In this document: positions 20,285-20,917 of the stretch, piece after piece
Position numbering within the stretch: the first letter of the stretch is position 1
How the letters are laid out: every line of letters starts with the position of its first letter
DNA from: a virus
Length of the DNA stretch: 20,917 nucleotides
Direction: 5' to 3' (one strand)
IMG/VR virus record: IMGVR_UViG_3300005086_000037
Location: 1 to 20,917 of that record
The notes under the pieces: model-generated
Database searches by the model: none
What the model was told of the DNA's origin: nothing
What the model saw: the letters and a program-made list of their open reading frames with translations, nothing else
Translations under genes and position numbers: made by a program

Positions 20285-20519
20285 TATCTCCTACGCATGC
20301 CAAATGATAATGCACGAGGAAACAGGATTGATATGCCGCCGCTGGTGCAAATACCATGTCCGTATAGTTAAAAAAAGAATTGAGCAACACAAATTAACCT
20401 GGTCCAATGTTGTAATGGGTAGACACGGAATACATGATGAAAAACAAGCTTCTTTCATAAACCAGCTATCCTATACGGACCTAAATATGCTTTGGGAATT
20501 GTACAATGCTACCGATTAG
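20277..20519 (+). CDS. Array protein 24, 80 aa
   Basis: The ATG at 20277 is preferred over 20253 because it gives the family opening MHDISYACQMIM and has AGG about 8 bases upstream. The middle is basic (CRRWCKYHVRIVKKRIEQHK) with two cysteines. The end reads LSYTDLNMLWELYNATD, matching D-L-x-x-L-W-x-L-x-N. It overlaps the next gene by 14 bases. Confidence 0.65.
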   Translation: MHDISYACQMIMHEETGLICRRWCKYHVRIVKKRIEQHKLTWSNVVMGRHGIHDEKQASFINQLSYTDLNMLWELYNATD

Positions 20520-20751
20520 GCAAGGTCTTGAAGAACTATCGTTTATGCTGGGGTATTACCACCAAAGCCTAATTTTCCCAACACCAGATTCAATAAGCCA
20601 ACTAAAACTATCACAACGACTATCCCCACACAGACTATGGGTTATTCAAAAAGATTTAGTCGAAGGATTGTTAAATGACTGTCCATCACCAAGGGAAATG
20701 TGGGAATATAGGACCATGTTACATATATGGTGTTGGTACGCAGATGGCTAG
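20506..20751 (+). CDS. Array protein 25, 81 aa
   Basis: A diverged member: an N-terminal helix IRQGLEELSFMLGYY, then LKLSQRLSPHRLWVIQKDLVEGLL, then a tryptophan-rich end REMWEYRTMLHIWCWYADG (63-81). The usual DLYFLW is replaced by TMLHIWCWY. Placement (14-base overlap before, 8-base overlap after) matches its neighbours. Confidence 0.6.
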   Translation: MLPIRQGLEELSFMLGYYHQSLIFPTPDSISQLKLSQRLSPHRLWVIQKDLVEGLLNDCPSPREMWEYRTMLHIWCWYADG

Positions 20752-20917
20752 TATCCCAAAAATAACGTTACGGATTATATGCGCGATTCTTAGTGCAGAC
20801 ACGCTATACGTATTTGGAAAACCATTACGGTTTTTTATCGTAAAAAAAGGGAAACAGTACATCTACCCCGTCTTTTCGTCACTAGGCAACGAATTATATG
20901 CAGAATTTGTTAGACAA
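20744..20917 (+). CDS. Array protein 26, partial (58 residues, cut by window edge)
   Basis: It starts at an ATG overlapping the previous stop by 8 bases and runs off the right edge. Visible elements: LRIICAILSADTLYVF (9-24), FFIVKKGKQYIYPVFSS (30-46) with the PVF element, then ELYAEFVRQ, the start of the C-terminal helix. The array therefore continues beyond the window. Confidence 0.65.
   Translation, partial: MASIPKITLRIICAILSADTLYVFGKPLRFFIVKKGKQYIYPVFSSLGNELYAEFVRQ

Larger units (their letters stand above)
13360..20917 (+). repeat. Tandem array of about 30 small overlapping genes, mostly one diverged family
   Basis: From 13360 to the right edge the plus strand is filled by small ORFs placed end to end with overlaps or gaps of a few bases. 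Most share a plan: an N-terminal helix M-x-x-D-I-x-x-A, a central helix I-D-x-x-L-I-x-x-L-x-x-K-x-L, a beta-rich middle often ending in P-V-F, and a C-terminal helix D-L-F/Y-x-x-L-W/F ending NE or NDD. Some members are too diverged to place confidently. The array is cut by the window edge. The family is not one I recognise. Individual members are listed separately. Confidence 0.8.

Noticed and set aside
13360-20917. CRISPR array
   Set aside because: Repeats are 35-36 bases, but the sequences between them are protein-coding genes of about 200-500 bases of uneven length, not uniform spacers.
13360-20917. A single gene broken into pieces by sequencing errors or programmed frameshifts
   Set aside because: Each ORF repeats the same plan from opening to ending, with its own stop and a start close by, which fits separate paralogues and not fragments of one protein.
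1-20917. tRNA genes or insertion sequences
   Set aside because: I saw no cloverleaf with the conserved GGTTCRANYCC arm and no transposase or long terminal inverted repeats, though a dedicated scan was not possible.

Overview
The window is a stretch of a tailed double-stranded DNA phage, or a prophage of one, that probably infects a Gram-negative bacterium. The evidence is a complete packaging and head block (small and large terminase, a long P22-type portal, scaffold, an N4-gp56-type coat protein, a connector-like protein and candidate internal virion proteins). The gene set and order look podovirus-like, but no tail fibre, lysin or polymerase gene lies in the window, so family and host cannot be fixed.

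Layout. Bases 1-9780 hold the virion genes, all on the minus strand and read right to left: terS, terL, portal, scaffold, coat, then five smaller head/tail/internal genes, the last cut by the left edge. The coat gene looks like its own transcription unit: a strong terminator and a consensus-like sigma70 promoter lie upstream and a weaker terminator-like hairpin lies downstream. Bases 9781-10198 are a non-coding divergent control region with repeated ACTCAC words. From 10199 rightward everything is on the plus strand: a two-helix membrane protein with a 29-residue membrane micro-ORF, two unknown proteins, a terminator, one more small gene and a second terminator. A roughly 480-base non-coding gap (11900-12382) with two hairpins or operator-like palindromes follows. 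After it comes a tightly packed run of small genes.

The striking part is 13360-20917. About thirty small ORFs (mostly 55-100 codons) lie on the plus strand with almost no space between them, usually overlapping by 4-22 bases, and the run continues past the right edge. Most look like very diverged copies of one unrecognised protein family. The shared plan is an N-terminal helix (like M-N-x-D-I-x-x-A), a central I-D-x-x-L-I-x-A-L-D-x-K-x-L helix, a beta-rich middle often ending in P-V-F, and a C-terminal helix of the form D-L-F/Y-Y/F-x-L-W/F followed by NE or NDD. Two classes of C-terminal junction repeat occur. In the first (35 bases, four copies) the end of one gene also carries the ribosome binding site and start codon of the next. 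In the second (36 bases, five clear copies) the end reads DLFYYFLMNDD and is followed almost at once by the next start. The array also carries a YdcK-like beta-helix protein and a small membrane protein. Its codon use (heavy in ATA, CTA, AGA) differs sharply from the virion genes. I do not recognise this family. It may be a rapidly duplicating accessory or host-interaction locus, but that role is inference.
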